DNA of 64,000 nucleotides from Nonomuraea jabiensis. GTDB lineage: Bacteria > Actinomycetota > Actinomycetes > Streptosporangiales > Streptosporangiaceae. Position 1 is the stretch's first letter; the number at the start of each line of letters is the position of its first letter. Under the pieces are notes generated by a model that ran no database searches, was not told the DNA's origin, and saw only the letters and a program-made list of their open reading frames with translations. Shown here in pieces: positions 9,820-18,075 of this stretch. Both the position numbers and the translations under genes were made by a program. Location: the NCBI RefSeq assembly GCF_014204795.1, contig NZ_JACHMB010000001.1, positions 1,674,001-1,738,000 on the forward strand, read 5' to 3'.

Positions 9820-10568
9820 TACTTCACAACTCCGAAGGTGATCGCGAGCGGCGGCGCGAGGAACCCGATGACCAGCACGGCGGACACCAGTCCGGCGATC
9901 GGCCGGAGAGCCTTGTTCCGCGTGCGGTTGGCCCAGCCGAGGGTCTGGAAGGCGCTCCAGATGCCGTGCCGCAGGTGCAGGCCGACCATGACGACGGCGA
10001 CCACGTAGATCAGGGTCACCCACCACCGGGAGGCGTCGAAGCCGGCGATCATCCGGTCGGCGGGCGCGGAGTCGAAGCCCTTGGGGTTCACGACGCCGAA
10101 GGTCAGGTCCAGCAGGTGCCAGACGAGGAAGAGCAGGATCGTGAGGCCGCCGAACCGCATGATGTGCGTCGCGTAGCCGTTCGCCTGCGACTTCTTGGCG
10201 ACGTACTTGACCGGCCTGGCCTGGTGGGCGCGGCGGGCCAGCGAGATCGCGGCCCACATGTGCAGGACGACCGACGCGACGAGGACGACCTCGAGCAGGG
10301 TCAGCACCGTCCGATAGGGCGCGATCGGCTCCAGGAGCGTACGCAGCGCGTGGGCGTACTCGTTGAACGAGTCCTTGCCCAGGAAGATCTTGAGGTTGCC
10401 GAGCATGTGGAGGACGAGGAAGATCACCATCACGGCCCCGGTGACGGCCATGACGGCTTTCTTGCCGTTCGACGAGCGCAGGAACCCGCCGGGCCTCCTG
10501 CTCGTCGGAGGGTTCTTGCGAGCGGTAACAGGCGCGGTGGCTGCGCCGCGCTCTATCGTGGCAGTCAC
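9819..10568 (-). CDS. sdhC: Succinate dehydrogenase cytochrome b558 subunit
   Basis: About 249 residues with five hydrophobic helices (near residues 37-57, 88-107, 135-155, 178-197 and 222-241), typical of the single-anchor b558 family that binds two hemes and quinone. Membrane His residues suited to heme ligation include those in VLHMLGN, VLHMWAA, LVWHLLD and GLHLRHG. I prefer the GTG at 10568; an in-frame ATG at 10598 would add ten residues and reach into the divergent promoter. It heads the sdhCAB operon and is transcribed away from a LysR gene, with a LysR-type box between them. Confidence 0.88.
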
Positions 10569-10627
10569 GTCTTCAAACGCTAGGTATCCAGCAATCATCC
10601 GTCCAAGTCATGACGGGTCTGGTTTCG

Positions 10628-10642
10628 ATAGCCACCGGCTAT
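10628..10642. promoter_or_regulatory. LysR-type T-N11-A box between sdhC and the LysR gene
   Basis: ATAGCC-ACC-GGCTAT is a perfect 6-3-6 palindrome containing T (10629), 11 nt, A (10641), the classic LysR-family binding form. It lies 60 bp from the sdhC GTG and 61 bp before the LysR ATG. TATGAT at 10640-10645 overlaps its right arm and could be the -10 of the LysR gene, implying autoregulation. Confidence 0.65.
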
Positions 10643-10702
10643 GATGCTTGGTTTGTACGGTCGCCCCACGGAAACGACGCCGCTCGGTGCGAGGAAAATC
10701 AC

Positions 10703-11632
10703 ATGCAGTTGCAGCAGCTCGCGTACTTCGTGGCGGTCGCGGAGGCCAGGCACTTCACCCAGGCGGCCGAGCGCATGAGGGTCGCGCAGCCGTCGCTCAG
10801 CAAGCAGATCAAGGCCCTGGAGGCCGATCTGGGCGCCCCGCTGTTCTCCCGGGCCCGGGGCAACGTCACGCTGACGCCGGCCGGTGAGGCGCTGCTGCCG
10901 CTCGCCCGCCGGATCCTCGCCGACGCCGACACCGCCCGGCAGGAGGTGGCCCAGCTCGCCGGGCTCCGCCGGGGCCGGGTGCGGCTCGGCGCCACGCCGT
11001 CGCTCTGCGCGGGGCTGATGGCCGACGCGCTGGCCCGCTTCCACCGCGCGTACCCGGGGATCGAGCTGCTGGTGGAGGAGGGCGGCTCGCGTGACCTCGT
11101 CAGGGCGCTCGCGCGGGGGCAGCTCGACCTGTCGCTGATCATCATGCCGCTGCAGAGCGACGACCCCTCGCTCGTGACCGAGGAGATCCTGCGGGAGAAC
11201 CTGGTGGTGGCCGCGCCCTCCCATGAGCGGCCGAAGGGGCCGTACATGGAGATCGAGGCCCTGCGCGGGCGCCAGATGGTGATGTTCAGGCGTGGCTACG
11301 ACCTTCGGGAGGCCACGCTGGCGGCCTGCCGGCAGGCCGGGTTCGAGCCCAGGTTCGCGGTGCAGGGCGGCGAGATGGACGCCGTGCTGCGGTTCGTGGA
11401 GGCGGGGCTGGGCGTGGCCGTGGTGCCCTCGATGGTGCTCGACGGGCGCCCTGGGCTGTCCGGCACGCCGCTCGCGCCGCCGGGGCTCAGCCGTACGATC
11501 GCGCTGGCCCAGCGTAAGGACGTCGAGCCGACCAGGGCCGCCCAGGCGTTCAGGGAGACCCTGCTGTCGTTCGTCGTGGAGGCCGGTCACGAGGGCACGC
11601 TTCCGCAAGGGGTCGATCTCATCGCAGAATGA
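10703..11632 (+). CDS. LysR-family transcriptional regulator, probable regulator of sdhCAB
   Basis: 309 residues starting MQLQQLAYFVAVAEARHFTQ. The winged HTH covers residues 1-60 (AAERMRVAQPSLSKQIKALE is the recognition region), followed by a periplasmic-binding-protein-like effector domain (from about residue 90). LysR regulators respond to small molecules and usually control the divergent gene, here sdhCAB; the palindrome at 10628-10642 supports this. An earlier in-frame start at 10610 would swallow that box and gives non-family sequence, so I reject it. The effector is unknown; a TCA intermediate is a reasonable guess. Confidence 0.88.
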   Translation: MQLQQLAYFVAVAEARHFTQAAERMRVAQPSLSKQIKALEADLGAPLFSRARGNVTLTPAGEALLPLARRILADADTARQEVAQLAGLRRGRVRLGATPSLCAGLMADALARFHRAYPGIELLVEEGGSRDLVRALARGQLDLSLIIMPLQSDDPSLVTEEILRENLVVAAPSHERPKGPYMEIEALRGRQMVMFRRGYDLREATLAACRQAGFEPRFAVQGGEMDAVLRFVEAGLGVAVVPSMVLDGRPGLSGTPLAPPGLSRTIALAQRKDVEPTRAAQAFRETLLSFVVEAGHEGTLPQGVDLIAE

Positions 11633-11664
11633 CTCTGGACAGCCCGACTTCTTAATGAGGCCCC

Positions 11665-12798
11665 TTGACGGCACATCTCTCGGAAACGCTGACGCTGCTC
11701 CTGATCGAGGACAACGACGGCGACGCCTTCCTCGTCGAGGAGCTGCTCAAGCAGGCCCTCGCGCCGCCCAAGGTCTTCTGGGCGCGCAGCCTTCAGGAGG
11801 CCAAGGCCAAGCTGACGCCGCAGATCCAGTGCGTCCTGGTCGATCTCTCGTTGCCGGACGCGAGCGGCCTGGAGGCCCTGAAAGAGGTGCTCGCGCTGGC
11901 GCCGCACACCGCCGTGCTGGTGCTCACCGGACTTAGAGACTCGCACGTGGGCGTGGCCGCCGTCCAGGCCGGCGCGCAGGACTACCTGGTCAAGAGCGAC
12001 GTCGACGAGCGGCTGCTGGCCAGGGCGATCCGGTACGCGATGGAACGCAAGCGGGCCGACCTGGCCCACGTCAGCCTGGTGCAGGCGGAGCTGACGGCCA
12101 AGGAGAACTCCAGGCTGCAGAACGCCCTGCTCCCCGGCCCTCTGCTGCGTACCGAGGCGATCGAGCACGTCACCCGCTACCTGCCGGGCAGCGGCGGCAC
12201 GCTGGCCGGCGACTTCTTCGACACCGTGCAGACGCCGGACGGCTCGGTGCACATCGTGGTCGGCGACGTGTGCGGGCACGGGCCCGACGAGGCGGCCCTC
12301 GGCGTGGCGCTGCGCATCGCCTGGCGCACGCTGGTCCTCGCCGGCCAGACGGACGACACGCTGCTGCGCACGCTCGACGCCGTGCTGCGGGCCGAGCGGA
12401 ACAGCCCCGAGATCTTCACCACCCTGTGCATGGCCACGATCAGCCCCGACCTGCGGCACGCCAGGATGCGCGTGGTCGGGCACCCGCCGCCGGTGCTGGT
12501 GCGCGACGGCGCCGTCCAGGTGGTCGACGGCACGCCCTCCGGGCCGCCGCTCGGGATCTTCCCGGACGCGGAGTGGTCGGTGATCGACGTGCCGCTGGGC
12601 GAGGAGTGGTCCATGATGCTCTACACCGACGGCCTGATCGAGGCCGCGGTGGGTGAGAGCCAGGAGTTGCTCGGCCTGGAGGGCCTGCTGGGTCTCGTAC
12701 GCGAGCACGGCGCCATCGACCTCGACCGGCTCATCACCCACGTGGGCACCCTGAGCGACGACCTCGCCGTGGTCCTGGTCCGGAGGAGGAGACGATGA
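11665..12798 (+). CDS. Response regulator fused to a PP2C-type (RsbU/SpoIIE) phosphatase
   Basis: 377 residues. An N-terminal receiver domain (about 8-125) has the acidic pair in LLLIEDNDGD, phospho-acceptor D60 in VLVDLSLPD, T in VLTGL and K in YLVKSD. After a helical linker the SpoIIE/PP2C domain (about 155-375) has LAGDFFD, VVGDVCGHGPDEA and LYTDGLIEA, the metal-binding Asp motifs. Such proteins dephosphorylate anti-anti-sigma factors in response to phosphorylation. The start is TTG 11665 with GAGG 4 nt upstream; no ATG fits. The stop overlaps the kinase start (ATGA), so the three genes 11665-14394 form one operon. Confidence 0.85.
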   Translation: MTAHLSETLTLLLIEDNDGDAFLVEELLKQALAPPKVFWARSLQEAKAKLTPQIQCVLVDLSLPDASGLEALKEVLALAPHTAVLVLTGLRDSHVGVAAVQAGAQDYLVKSDVDERLLARAIRYAMERKRADLAHVSLVQAELTAKENSRLQNALLPGPLLRTEAIEHVTRYLPGSGGTLAGDFFDTVQTPDGSVHIVVGDVCGHGPDEAALGVALRIAWRTLVLAGQTDDTLLRTLDAVLRAERNSPEIFTTLCMATISPDLRHARMRVVGHPPPVLVRDGAVQVVDGTPSGPPLGIFPDAEWSVIDVPLGEEWSMMLYTDGLIEAAVGESQELLGLEGLLGLVREHGAIDLDRLITHVGTLSDDLAVVLVRRRRR

Positions 12799-13940
12799 GC
12801 ATCAACCCGCTGCCTCCCGCCAAGGAGCCGATCGGGCTGGGCAGGCTGCCCGTGGCCCGCTGGTTCCTGATCATGGGGCTGGTGGCGGGGATCGTGCTCC
12901 TGGCCGCGATCCTGATCGCGATGATGATCGGCGCGCGGGCCCGCGAGATGGCCAGGACGCCCGCCGTCGCGGAGCAGCTCGACGTGCTCAACATGGTGCT
13001 GATCGTGCTCTTCGCGGCGATGCTCGCGTTCGGCATCGCGCTGGCCTTCATCCTCCGCTACGCCGTGCTGAAGCCCATCGACCAGCTCGCCGAGCAGGTC
13101 CGCACGGTGGCCGCCGGCGACTTCGACCACACCCTGCACGTCGACAGGCCGGCGGAGCTGGCCGAGCTGTCCAGCCACGTCGACTCCATGCGCGCCCGCA
13201 TCGTGTCGGCCTGGCGGGCGGCCGCCGACCAGGCCGAGGAGCTGCGCAGGTCCAACGGGGAGCTGGAGCAGTTCGCGTACGTGGCCAGCCACGACCTGCA
13301 GGAGCCGCTGCGCAAGGTCGCCAGCTTCACGCAGATGCTGGAGCAGCGCTACGGCTCCCAGCTCGACGAGCGGGCCAAGCAGTACATCCAGTACTCGGTC
13401 GACGGCGCCAAGCGCATGCAGCTGCTGATCAACGACCTGCTCGACTTCTCCAGGGTCAGCCGGATGACCGGCGGGAAGAGCACGGTCGACACGGGGAAGG
13501 CGCTCGACCTGGCGCTGGAGAACCTCTCGGCCGCGATCGAGGACAGCGAGGCCACGGTCACCAGGGACGAGCTGCCCGTGGTCAGGGGCAACCGGGTGCA
13601 GCTCACGCAGCTGTTCCAGAACCTGGTCGAGAACGCGATCAAGTTCCGCGCCGGGGCGGCCCCGCGCGTCCACATCGGGGTCACCAGGTCCGGCGGCATG
13701 TGGGAGTTCAGCTGTTCCGACAACGGCATCGGGATCGAGCCCAAGTACGCCGACCGCATCTTCCTGATCTTCCAGCGACTTCATGCCCGCGACGTGTATC
13801 CAGGTACTGGCATCGGGCTGGCACTTTGCCGCAAGATCGTCGAGTACCACGGCGGACAGCTCTGGCTCGACGGCGAGGCCGAGGGCCAGGGCGCGACGTT
13901 CCGCTGGACACTGCCGGCTTCGGGAGACGACGATGAATGA
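12795..13940 (+). CDS. HAMP-domain sensor histidine kinase
   Basis: 381 residues. Two membrane helices (about 21-46 and 66-89) enclose only ~20 residues, so there is almost no extracellular sensor. A HAMP domain (about 90-142) with a coiled coil leads to the HisKA box [13 protein letters not shown] (H166). The ATPase domain has [17 protein letters not shown] and [12 protein letters not shown]. The phosphodonor box resembles phytochrome-type kinases, which signal to stand-alone receivers. Start and stop overlap both neighbours, so it probably phosphorylates either or both flanking response regulators. The lack of a sensor domain suggests it senses the membrane or another protein. Confidence 0.87.
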   Translation: MSINPLPPAKEPIGLGRLPVARWFLIMGLVAGIVLLAAILIAMMIGARAREMARTPAVAEQLDVLNMVLIVLFAAMLAFGIALAFILRYAVLKPIDQLAEQVRTVAAGDFDHTLHVDRPAELAELSSHVDSMRARIVSAWRAAADQAEELRRSNGELEQFAYVASHDLQEPLRKVASFTQMLEQRYGSQLDERAKQYIQYSVDGAKRMQLLINDLLDFSRVSRMTGGKSTVDTGKALDLALENLSAAIEDSEATVTRDELPVVRGNRVQLTQLFQNLVENAIKFRAGAAPRVHIGVTRSGGMWEFSCSDNGIGIEPKYADRIFLIFQRLHARDVYPGTGIGLALCRKIVEYHGGQLWLDGEAEGQGATFRWTLPASGDDDE

Positions 13941-14394
13941 GGGGCGCCCCATCGAGGTGCTTCTGGTGGAGGACGACCAGGGTGACATCCTGCTCACCAA
14001 GGAGGCCTTCGACTTCAACAAGGTGCGAAACCGGCTCAACGTGGTCAATGACGGCGAGCAGGCGATGGCGTACCTGCGTAACGAGGACGGCTACACCGAC
14101 GCGCCGCGGCCCGACCTCATCCTGCTCGACCTCAACCTGCCGCGGATGAGCGGCATGGAGGTGCTGGCCGAGGTCAAGGCCGACGTCGGGTTGCGGACGA
14201 TACCGGTGGTGATCCTGACGACCTCCGAGGCGGAGGAGGACATCCTGCACAGCTACCGGTTGCACGCCAACGCGTATGTCTCCAAACCGGTGGATTTTGA
14301 GCAATTTATCCGGGTTGTCCGGCAGATAGATGATTTTTTCGTGACTGTGGTTAAGTTGCCGGTCCAAGGGCAGCGCCCTGACGGGCGGACGTGA
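13933..14394 (+). CDS. Single-domain response regulator (Rcp1-type)
   Basis: 153 residues made only of a receiver domain: acidic pocket in LLVEDDQGD, phospho-acceptor D66 in [12 protein letters not shown], and K in YVSKPVDF. The loop [16 protein letters not shown] is typical of Rcp1-like regulators that partner phytochrome-class kinases. There is no output domain, so it likely acts as a phosphate shuttle or by protein contact. ATG 13933 overlaps the kinase stop at 13938-13940. It completes the three-gene signalling operon. Confidence 0.87.
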   Translation: MNEGRPIEVLLVEDDQGDILLTKEAFDFNKVRNRLNVVNDGEQAMAYLRNEDGYTDAPRPDLILLDLNLPRMSGMEVLAEVKADVGLRTIPVVILTTSEAEEDILHSYRLHANAYVSKPVDFEQFIRVVRQIDDFFVTVVKLPVQGQRPDGRT

Positions 14395-14419
14395 CAGGAA
14401 TCACAGCAAGTCATCGAAA

Positions 14420-14441
14420 TTGTGAGTGACCCCGCTCACAA
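14420..14441. promoter_or_regulatory. Palindrome upstream of the second sdh operon
   Basis: TTGTGAG, 8 nt, CTCACAA: two perfect 7-bp arms, 135 bp before the sdhC-like start. The half-site TTGTGA is shared by CRP/FNR and Rex operators, but the spacing here is wider than the classic CRP (TGTGA-N6-TCACA) or Rex (TTGTGAA-N4-TTCACAA) forms. It probably binds a redox or carbon regulator of the operon; which one cannot be decided by eye. Confidence 0.5.
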
Positions 14442-14575
14442 ATTCGCATGCTGTCGTCGTAACGTATCCCCCACCAACGCGCGCCTGAGCGGTCGCTCGC
14501 CGCCCGCGCGCCCAGCGAATACGAAAACCACGGACCCCCTGCGCGACGGGTCCGCGGGAGGTGGAGAGGTCCGCG

Positions 14576-15361
14576 ATGACCCAGACTACGCCCGACGCTC
14601 CGGTCAGAAGGCAGCGAGCGCAAGTCAAGGTGCGCACGCTGCGCACCGACAGATGGTGGCTTGTTCCGCTGCTGACGTTCCTCGGGCTCAGCTCATTCCT
14701 TGTCTACGGCGTGTGGGCGATCATCGACAACAGCTATTTCGTCGATCCCTACATAGCGCCGTTCGCGTCGCCCTGTCTGGCGACGTCATGTCCCGAGGGG
14801 GCCCGGCTGTTCGGCCTGGCGCCGTTCGGCGACTGGTACGCACTGCCGCCGGGACTGCTGATCCTCGGCCTGCCGGGCGGTTTCCGGCTTACCTGCTACT
14901 ACTACCGCAAGTCCTACTATCGCTCGTTCTGGCTCTCGCCTCCGGCGTGCGCCGTCCAGGAGCCGCACGGCAAGTACACCGGCGAGCGGCGCTTCCCGCT
15001 GATCCTGCAGAACGTGCACCGCTACTTCTTCTACGCGGCCATCGTGATCGGCCTCATCCTGGCCTACGACGCCGTCCTGGCGCTCGTCCACAAGCCGATC
15101 GGCCTGGGCACCTGGATCCTGGTCGTCAACGCCGTCCTGATCAACGCCTACACGCTGTCGTGCCACTCCTGCAGGCACATCACCGCGGGCAGGCTCAACC
15201 ACTTCTCTCGTCACCCGCTGCGGTACCGGGCCTGGACGTTCGTGTCCAAGCTCAACGCCAAGCACCAACCCCTCGCGTGGGCCTCGATGTTCTCCGTCAT
15301 GGGCGCCGACCTCTATGTCCGCCTGGTGGCCAAGGGCATCATCGCCTTCCCGTACGCGTAA
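14576..15361 (+). CDS. Succinate dehydrogenase membrane anchor, mycobacterial Sdh1 type
   Basis: 261 residues with about five membrane helices. It does not resemble cytochrome b558; its gene order (anchor, flavoprotein, FeS) and character fit the Rv0249c-Rv0248c-Rv0247c complex of Mycobacterium. The mycobacterial Sdh1 anchor carries a membrane-embedded Rieske-type 2Fe-2S centre in published structural work; here C107, C125, and the tight CHSCRH cluster (C196, H197, C199, H201) are candidate ligands. ATG 14576 is chosen with GAGAGG upstream; GTG 14561 is the alternative. It passes electrons from succinate to menaquinone. Confidence 0.8.
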   Translation: MTQTTPDAPVRRQRAQVKVRTLRTDRWWLVPLLTFLGLSSFLVYGVWAIIDNSYFVDPYIAPFASPCLATSCPEGARLFGLAPFGDWYALPPGLLILGLPGGFRLTCYYYRKSYYRSFWLSPPACAVQEPHGKYTGERRFPLILQNVHRYFFYAAIVIGLILAYDAVLALVHKPIGLGTWILVVNAVLINAYTLSCHSCRHITAGRLNHFSRHPLRYRAWTFVSKLNAKHQPLAWASMFSVMGADLYVRLVAKGIIAFPYA

Positions 15362-15373
15362 GGACCAGCTTCA

Positions 15374-17272
15374 GTGGATAACTCGCTTAACACAGAGCGT
15401 CACGAATACGACGTCGTCGTCATCGGCGCGGGCGGCGCCGGCCTGCGGGCCGCGATCGAGGCCCGCCAGCAGGGCAAGAAGACGGCGATCGTGTGCAAGT
15501 CGCTGTTCGGCAAGGCGCACACCGTCATGGCCGAGGGCGGCGCGGCCGCCGCGATGGGCAACGTCAACCCGGCCGACAACTGGCAGGTGCACTTCCGCGA
15601 CACCATGCGCGGCGGCAAGTTCCTCAACAACTGGCGGATGGCCGAGCTGCACGCCAAGGAGGCGCCCGACCGCGTCTGGGAGCTGGAGGCCTGGGGCGCG
15701 CTGTTCGACCGCACCAAGGACGGCAAGATCAGCCAGCGCAACTTCGGCGGGCACGAGTACCCGCGGCTCGCACACGTGGGCGACCGTACCGGCCTGGAGC
15801 TGATCCGCACCCTGCAGCAGCGCGTCGTCGCCCTCCAGCAGGAGGACTACGAGAAGCACGGCGACTACGAGGCCTACATCAAGGTCTTCGCCGAGTGCAC
15901 GATCACGCGGCTGCTCAAGGACGGGGAGCGGATCTCGGGCGCGTTCGGCTACTGGCGCGAGTCCGGAAATTTCGTGCTTTTCGATTCGCCCACCGTGGTC
16001 CTGGCCACCGGCGGCATCGGCAAGTCGTACGTCGTCACGTCCAACTCCTGGGAGTACACCGGCGACGGCCACGCCCTGGCCCTGCTCGCCGGCGCCAACC
16101 TGATCAACATGGAGTTCATCCAGTTCCACCCCACCGGGATGGTCTGGCCGCCCTCCGTGCGCGGCATCCTCGTCACCGAGTCCGTCCGCGGTGACGGCGG
16201 CGTGCTGCGCAACTCCGAGGGCAAGCGCTTCATGTTCGACTACATCCCGGACGTCTTCAAGGACAAGTACGCGACCACGGAGGAGGAGGGCGACCGCTGG
16301 TACACCGACCAGGCCAACAACCGGCGCCCGCCGGAGCTCCTGCCGCGTGACGAGGTGGCCCGCGCCATCAACGCCGAGGTCAAGGCCGGTCGCGGCTCAC
16401 CGCAGGGCGGCGTCTTCCTCGACGTCTCGACCCGGCTGCCCGCCGAGGAGATCAAGAAGCGGCTGCCGTCGATGCACCACCAGTTCAAGGAGCTGGCTGA
16501 CGTCGACATCACCGCCGAGCCCATGCAGGTGGGCCCGACCTGCCACTACATCATGGGCGGCGTCGAGGTGGACGCCGACACCGGCGCGGCGGCCGTGCCC
16601 GGGCTCTTCGCCGCGGGCGAGGTGTCCGGCGGCATGCACGGCTCCAACCGGCTGGGCGGCAACTCGCTGTCCGACCTGCTGGTGTTCGGGCGCCGGGCGG
16701 GCGCGGGCGCGGCGGCGTACGTGGACTCGCTGGAGGCACGTCCCAAGGTCCTGCCCGAGCTCGTGGAGGAGGCCCGCCAGGAGGCGCTGGCGCCGCTGGG
16801 GCGCGACGGCGAGAACCCGTACGAGGTCCACCACGAGCTCCAGCGGACGATGAACGACCTGGTCGGCATCATCCGCAAGGCCGAGGAGGTCTCCGAGGCG
16901 CTCCAGGTCGTGGAGAAGCTCAAGGAGCGCGTCCAGGTGGTCGGCGCGGCCGGGTCCCGCATCTACAACCCCGGCTGGCATCTCGCGATCGACCTGCGCA
17001 ACATGGTGCTGGTCTCGCAGTGCGTGGCGCGCGCCGCGCTGCTGCGCGAGGAGAGCCGCGGCGGGCACACCCGCGACGACTTCCCCGGGATGGACCCGGA
17101 ATGGCGCCGCAAGCTGCTCGTCTGCTCCACCGAGGACGGCTTCACGGTCAAGGTGGAGGAGAAGCTCCAGCCGAGCATGCGCGACGACCTGATCACCCTG
17201 TTCGACCGGGACGAGCTGAAGAAGTACCTCACCGACGAAGAGATGGCCGAGTTCGACGGGATTTCGAAATGA
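15374..17272 (+). CDS. Succinate dehydrogenase flavoprotein subunit, Sdh1 type
   Basis: 632 residues, GTG start 12 nt after the anchor gene. It begins with the FAD fold YDVVVIGAGGAGLRAAIEAR, then KAHTVMAEGGAAAAMG with the flavin-linking His, FIQFHPTGM in the substrate domain, and GSNRLGGNSLSDLLVFG near residue 420. It catalyses succinate oxidation as in the sdhA at 7897, but is clearly a different subfamily (632 versus 640 residues, different active-site context). The last bases overlap the FeS subunit start (ATGA), giving fixed subunit ratios. Confidence 0.92.
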   Translation: MDNSLNTERHEYDVVVIGAGGAGLRAAIEARQQGKKTAIVCKSLFGKAHTVMAEGGAAAAMGNVNPADNWQVHFRDTMRGGKFLNNWRMAELHAKEAPDRVWELEAWGALFDRTKDGKISQRNFGGHEYPRLAHVGDRTGLELIRTLQQRVVALQQEDYEKHGDYEAYIKVFAECTITRLLKDGERISGAFGYWRESGNFVLFDSPTVVLATGGIGKSYVVTSNSWEYTGDGHALALLAGANLINMEFIQFHPTGMVWPPSVRGILVTESVRGDGGVLRNSEGKRFMFDYIPDVFKDKYATTEEEGDRWYTDQANNRRPPELLPRDEVARAINAEVKAGRGSPQGGVFLDVSTRLPAEEIKKRLPSMHHQFKELADVDITAEPMQVGPTCHYIMGGVEVDADTGAAAVPGLFAAGEVSGGMHGSNRLGGNSLSDLLVFGRRAGAGAAAYVDSLEARPKVLPELVEEARQEALAPLGRDGENPYEVHHELQRTMNDLVGIIRKAEEVSEALQVVEKLKERVQVVGAAGSRIYNPGWHLAIDLRNMVLVSQCVARAALLREESRGGHTRDDFPGMDPEWRRKLLVCSTEDGFTVKVEEKLQPSMRDDLITLFDRDELKKYLTDEEMAEFDGISK

Positions 17273-18021
17273 GCTACAAGGCGAAGTTCAAGGTCTGGCG
17301 CGGGGAGGGCGGTGAGGGCAAGCTCGAGGACTTCACCGTCGAGGTGAACGAGGGCGAGGTCGTCCTCGACATCATCCACCGGCTGCAGGCCACGCAGGCG
17401 CCCGACCTGGCGGTGCGCTGGAACTGCAAGGCGGGCAAGTGCGGCTCGTGCAGCATGGAGATCAACGGCAAGCCGCGGCTGGGCTGCATGACCCGGATGT
17501 CCACCTTCGAGGAGGACGAGACCATCACGGTCACGCCGATGCGGACGTTCCCGGTCATCAAGGACCTGGTGACGGACGTGTCGTTCAACTACCAGAAGGC
17601 GCGGGAGGTCCCGTCCTTCACGCCGCCGGCCGGCGTCCGGCCCGGCGAGTACCGCATGCAGCAGGTCGATGTCGAGCGGTCCCAGGAGTTCCGCAAGTGC
17701 ATCGAGTGCTTCATGTGCAACAACGTCTGCCACGTCATCCGCGACCACGAGGAGAACAAGGCCAACTTCTCCGGCCCCCGGTTCCTCATGCGGATCGCCG
17801 AGCTGGACATGCACCCGTACGACGTGGCCGACCGTCAGGAGGCCGCGCAGGACCAGCACGGGCTCGGCTACTGCAACATCACCAAGTGCTGCACCGAGGT
17901 CTGCCCCGAGCACATCAAGATCACCGACAACGCGCTGATCCCGATGAAGGAGCGCGTGGTGGACCGCAAGTACGACCCGCTGGTGTGGCTCGGCAACAAG
18001 ATCTTCAAGCGCGCCAAGTAG
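17269..18021 (+). CDS. Succinate dehydrogenase iron-sulfur subunit, Sdh1 type
   Basis: 250 residues. FeS ligand clusters: CKAGKCGSCSMEING plus a Cys ten residues on (2Fe-2S), CIECFMCNNVCHV (4Fe-4S), and CNITKCCTEVCPEHIKI (3Fe-4S region). The adjacent pair KCC in the third cluster separates it from the other sdhB at 7160. ATG 17269 overlaps the flavoprotein stop. It is the last gene of the operon and is followed by a very strong hairpin. Confidence 0.92.
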   Translation: MSYKAKFKVWRGEGGEGKLEDFTVEVNEGEVVLDIIHRLQATQAPDLAVRWNCKAGKCGSCSMEINGKPRLGCMTRMSTFEEDETITVTPMRTFPVIKDLVTDVSFNYQKAREVPSFTPPAGVRPGEYRMQQVDVERSQEFRKCIECFMCNNVCHVIRDHEENKANFSGPRFLMRIAELDMHPYDVADRQEAAQDQHGLGYCNITKCCTEVCPEHIKITDNALIPMKERVVDRKYDPLVWLGNKIFKRAK

Positions 18022-18030
18022 GCACGCACG

Positions 18031-18064
18031 AATGAGGGGGGCTGGATCTCCAGCCCCCCTCATT
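18031..18064. terminator. Strong bidirectional hairpin between the Sdh1 operon and the T4SS-like locus
   Basis: A perfect 15-bp stem (AATGAGGGGGGCTGG at 18031-18045 pairs with 18050-18064) closes on the 4-nt loop ATCT. It lies 10 nt after the plus-strand sdhB stop and 12 nt before the stop of the convergent minus-strand gene, so it can end transcription from both sides. Confidence 0.9.
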
Positions 18065-18075
18065 TCCTTGCCCGG

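Noticed and set aside
14420-14441. Calling the palindrome a CRP or Rex site outright
   Set aside because: The half-sites fit but the spacing does not match either consensus, so I left the regulator open.
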